This document shows positions 61,196 to 64,000 of a stretch of 64,000 nucleotides of DNA, piece by piece. The stretch is from Bombus terrestris. Lineage: Eukaryota; Arthropoda; Insecta; Hymenoptera; Apidae. The first letter of the stretch is position 1. Every line of letters begins with the position of its first letter. The position numbers were made by a program, and so were the translations under genes. The notes under the pieces are model-generated. The model did not search any database, was not told where the DNA came from, and was given only the letters and a program-made list of their open reading frames with translations. The stretch is from assembly GCF_910591885.1 (NCBI RefSeq), contig NC_063274.1, positions 5,890,001 to 5,954,000 on the forward strand, written 5' to 3'.

Positions 61196-61217
61196 CTTCT
61201 CTGTTTTTAGGTAAGTT
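61185..61217 (+). other. Candidate recursive splice site (zero-length exon)
   Basis: A CT-rich run (ATTTTCTTCTCTGTTTTTAG) ends in an acceptor AG at 61209-61210 and is followed at once by GTAAGT (61211-61216), a consensus donor. An ACTGAT branch-point-like motif lies just upstream. A full 3' splice site fused to a full 5' splice site is the hallmark of the ratchet points used to remove long insect introns in steps. If real, this part of the window is a long intron transcribed on the plus strand. Confidence 0.4.
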
Positions 61218-64000
61218 CTCCATACTGAACATCTGCATGTTTCACTAACCGGAGACCCTGTTATGTGAGTAGAAATCTGAAAATTATTGTGAATTGTCGT
61301 AGAACTATGATAGAAGAACTAAGTACGTACCAAGTTATCTAAATCATTCAACTCTTATCCAACACATCCATCGATGCCATCAACAATTTCTAAGATGTTC
61401 TCGGAGATCAATTTAAACGAGACGCTTTATATATATGTATCCCTCGTGCTGTCAACTTTTTCAAAAGGACTATCTCCTGTCTACTTTTCTATCCTGCCAT
61501 CAAACGATCTACTTTATCCGAGAAAAATCAAACAGGGCGCGCTACCACCATCTCACTCGATGTTTCTTTCTCGATCGAGATTTCAGTCAGCCGAAAAACA
61601 GGTCCGTGCTCTGGAAACATGCCTCCCGGCGTGGTTCGCGTTATGTCTTTTGCTTCGGGCTATTATGCTAACGGTGTTTCCCGCGAAAACGTTTTCAAAC
61701 GCTAAATTCGCTATTTATATTCTCCCGACACAGTTTGGAGAAGCAGGTTGACGCACGTGCAAAGACTCTTATATAGAGGCTAGGATAGATCAATCTAGAA
61801 TAGATTGTTAAACGAAAGAAGATGCGTGTGACTACGTTTTCAGGCGCGTTCGCGACAACATCGGCCCCGAGGAAACATTTCGGTGTCTCGACGTCGCAAA
61901 ATTTCCTATTTATATGCCCGCGGGCATCCGGGATTAGGACACTGACTATCGTTGAAGCATCGGCATGCATATGCAGCCGAGTCCTCGGCCAACTTCTTAA
62001 GCAAACGAGACGTACGATATGGCGCTCTACCTTTGTGGATTTTCGCGGAAACTTTGGCCATCGCGATGACCAACTTCTCTGTTCCCGTGTTTGCGACCGG
62101 CGAAGACTTTGGTTTTGAATTAGTGTTTGGAAGGGCGAGAAGCGAGAGATGAATTGAACGAAGAGAGATGAAGTGTTGGCAGATGAATTAAAGTTGGTCT
62201 TCGGAAGGCGGATTGGTATGGTAATATTTGGCTCGGAATTTGCGACGACCGAGCATTTCGATGGTCTCCTGTTCAAGTCGTTTCATACTGCTTCATTTTC
62301 TGTTTATCGCGGATAAGACAGGAGATTTCATTTTCGCCTGTTGAGGTACAATTGTGCGAAGTTCGAGCAATAAAGCACAGAGCTGGGGAAAATCATTTTT
62401 ATTATTTGCATTTACTGTGATATCGTACGACATCTTTCCTCGTCTACGTAAGCAATATTTGAACTAATTTAGAGTTTTTCGAGGGAAAAAATCGTATTGT
62501 TGCGAGATGTGCACCGGGCAACGAAGACTTGTCTTCATGACGGCGCAAGGGAGAAGCGGTTCAGGAAGATTGGCATCAATATTTCAATCGTGTACATCTG
62601 GCACGCAATAGTTTCGCAACGTTGGCTCGGAATATTTCAATATTTTCCTCAAAGGTGGGTAAAGCCGTGCCAGCTTCAATTTGCCATTCTCTAGAACACG
62701 TAAGCCTGGCCAAACGCATTTTCGTTTCGCCCTTGGAGAGCTTGCGAGGTTACAATTAGAAAGTTCTCGCGTCTCGTCCGCGTTAATTCTACCAATTCCA
62801 GCTAGTAATTTTTCCACCAATTCCGACGGAATTAAAACGAACGCGACGAAAGAGAGAAGCTTTCTGGAAATTGCACGTGTACTGTATCGCGTTTCCGTTC
62901 CAAAGAATCTCCACTGCTGGGTCCTACGTCTTCAAATTTCGAGAAATTCGGACGAAGTGGATACAACTCCTTGTCTTTTAAGTAAGAAATTAGAAATTAT
63001 TTTGCGAGGAACGTCAGTTTCATTTTTAAATCTCCTGTGGCGATCTTGGTACAAATTTCGATTAACGTCTTGTTCTTCGAATGAAATCACTTTCTGAAGC
63101 ATGTAACAGGATGAAATAAAAAGAGGACGGGCTAAAATGACAGAATAATTATAACTGATGGAATTACTTATTAAATGATGGAAAATTTCTAACATAAAAA
63201 CAGGATATTTTTAAGGGAAGGAACAAGCAAGTAAACAGTTCGATAATGTAATTTGCGCGATGTTTACCTTTAAATTTCTTAATAATGTCGATAATGAATT
63301 TCTCTGAAAATAGAAAATTTTGTTAACCATAAACTAAGAACTACAGAACAAGAACTATTAAACGCGTCTAATTTCCAATTCTAGAGCTTTGGTTCTATCT
63401 CAGAAATAATTTCTCGACGCAATACGATTCTCTTCTAACGTCCCTTAACGTTTTAATTAAAATTTCCAATTTCCTACAAAATATTAGTTTCCCTGAAATC
63501 CTTGATCCTTCGCGTCTTTGACATTGTCATGGCAAAGTAGCGGAATATATTCTGTCTCTGTTGCAAGGCCAGTTTAATTCAATATCCGTAGCCGTCCAAA
63601 ACCGTGACGTGGAAAATCTCGAAACGCTCGATCGCCAAGGCAACGGGACACGCCGAGCAAATGCAGTGTTTCAGCAAGGTGGCCGTCGCCCAGAAATTAC
63701 CTCGTTCCGTAACCCCTTATTTCGCTCGGCCGTTTTACCAGGGAAATTAATTTACGCAATCAACATACAGATAAGGCGAGCTGGAGCGTGTGCGCAAACA
63801 ATGCCGGAACGAGTCGAGTTGCCAGCTAGAGAGAACCGAGCGAACAAACGCGTCGACCCGGTCGATATTTCCAGCGCAAAGGATTAATGCTATTAATTTA
63901 ATAGAGTCGAGTGGGAAAACCTTCTCTCAAGGATTCTATTTTTCGCTTTTATCCCGAATCTCTTTTCTCTTTCGTGTCTCGTTTGCCCGGTGGACAAAGT
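61218..64000. other. GC-richer mosaic, no gene recognised
   Basis: GC-richer islands at about 61500-62300, 62490-62960 and 63540-64000 carry several ORFs on both strands, the longest 193 codons on the minus strand (61695-62276). None shows a domain I can name, and open frames on both strands of the same island argue that most are composition effects. Confidence 0.35.

Noticed and set aside
61695..62276. 193-codon minus-strand ORF
   Set aside because: Composition is biased to Ser/Arg, no domain is seen, and long frames occur on the opposite strand of the same island.

Overview
The window looks like a piece of an AT-rich insect nuclear genome, most likely hymenopteran and bee-like. The evidence is AT-rich spacer broken by short GC-richer islands, mariner-type DNA transposons and their miniature derivatives, and a copia-type LTR retrotransposon. 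This placement is inferred from composition and repeat content, not from a diagnostic host gene. No operon-like layout, rRNA, tRNA or CRISPR array was seen. No host protein could be named. Most of the window is intergenic or intronic.

The only long, convincing coding region is a complete copia element at 34911-39664. It has two 268-bp LTRs that read as identical, a GAAAA target-site duplication, an initiator-tRNA-Met half-tRNA primer site, and one 1350-codon ORF with every catalytic motif in place. It sits inside a nested transposon island of about 9.7 kb (32292-41952). In order this holds: a 703-bp solo LTR on the minus strand (32292-32994); an internally deleted mariner (33001-33891); a non-autonomous LTR element with 499-bp LTRs (33900-34398 and 41367-41865) and a non-coding interior of only about 485 bp (40882-41366); an AT-rich minisatellite with flanking microsatellite, lying between two copies of the 5' LTR's last 23 bp; the copia element inside that minisatellite; and an 81-bp hairpin MITE (41872-41952). 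Four of these insertions use the same TATATA-type target.

Outside the island are three related 204-207 bp mariner-type MITEs (288, 11076, 27732), a second 81-bp hairpin MITE (53457), a decayed LINE 3' end (50605-50849), a degenerate tandem repeat of about 100 bp (10430-11040), and a few simple repeats.

Host-gene signals are sparse and all inferred. There is a possible terminal coding exon on the plus strand (56538-56846) with a good acceptor and a poly(A) signal, a possible 5' exon end with a strong donor at 1868/1869, and a juxtaposed acceptor/donor at 61210/61211 that matches a recursive splice site. Together they suggest plus-strand transcription through long introns, but none is proven.
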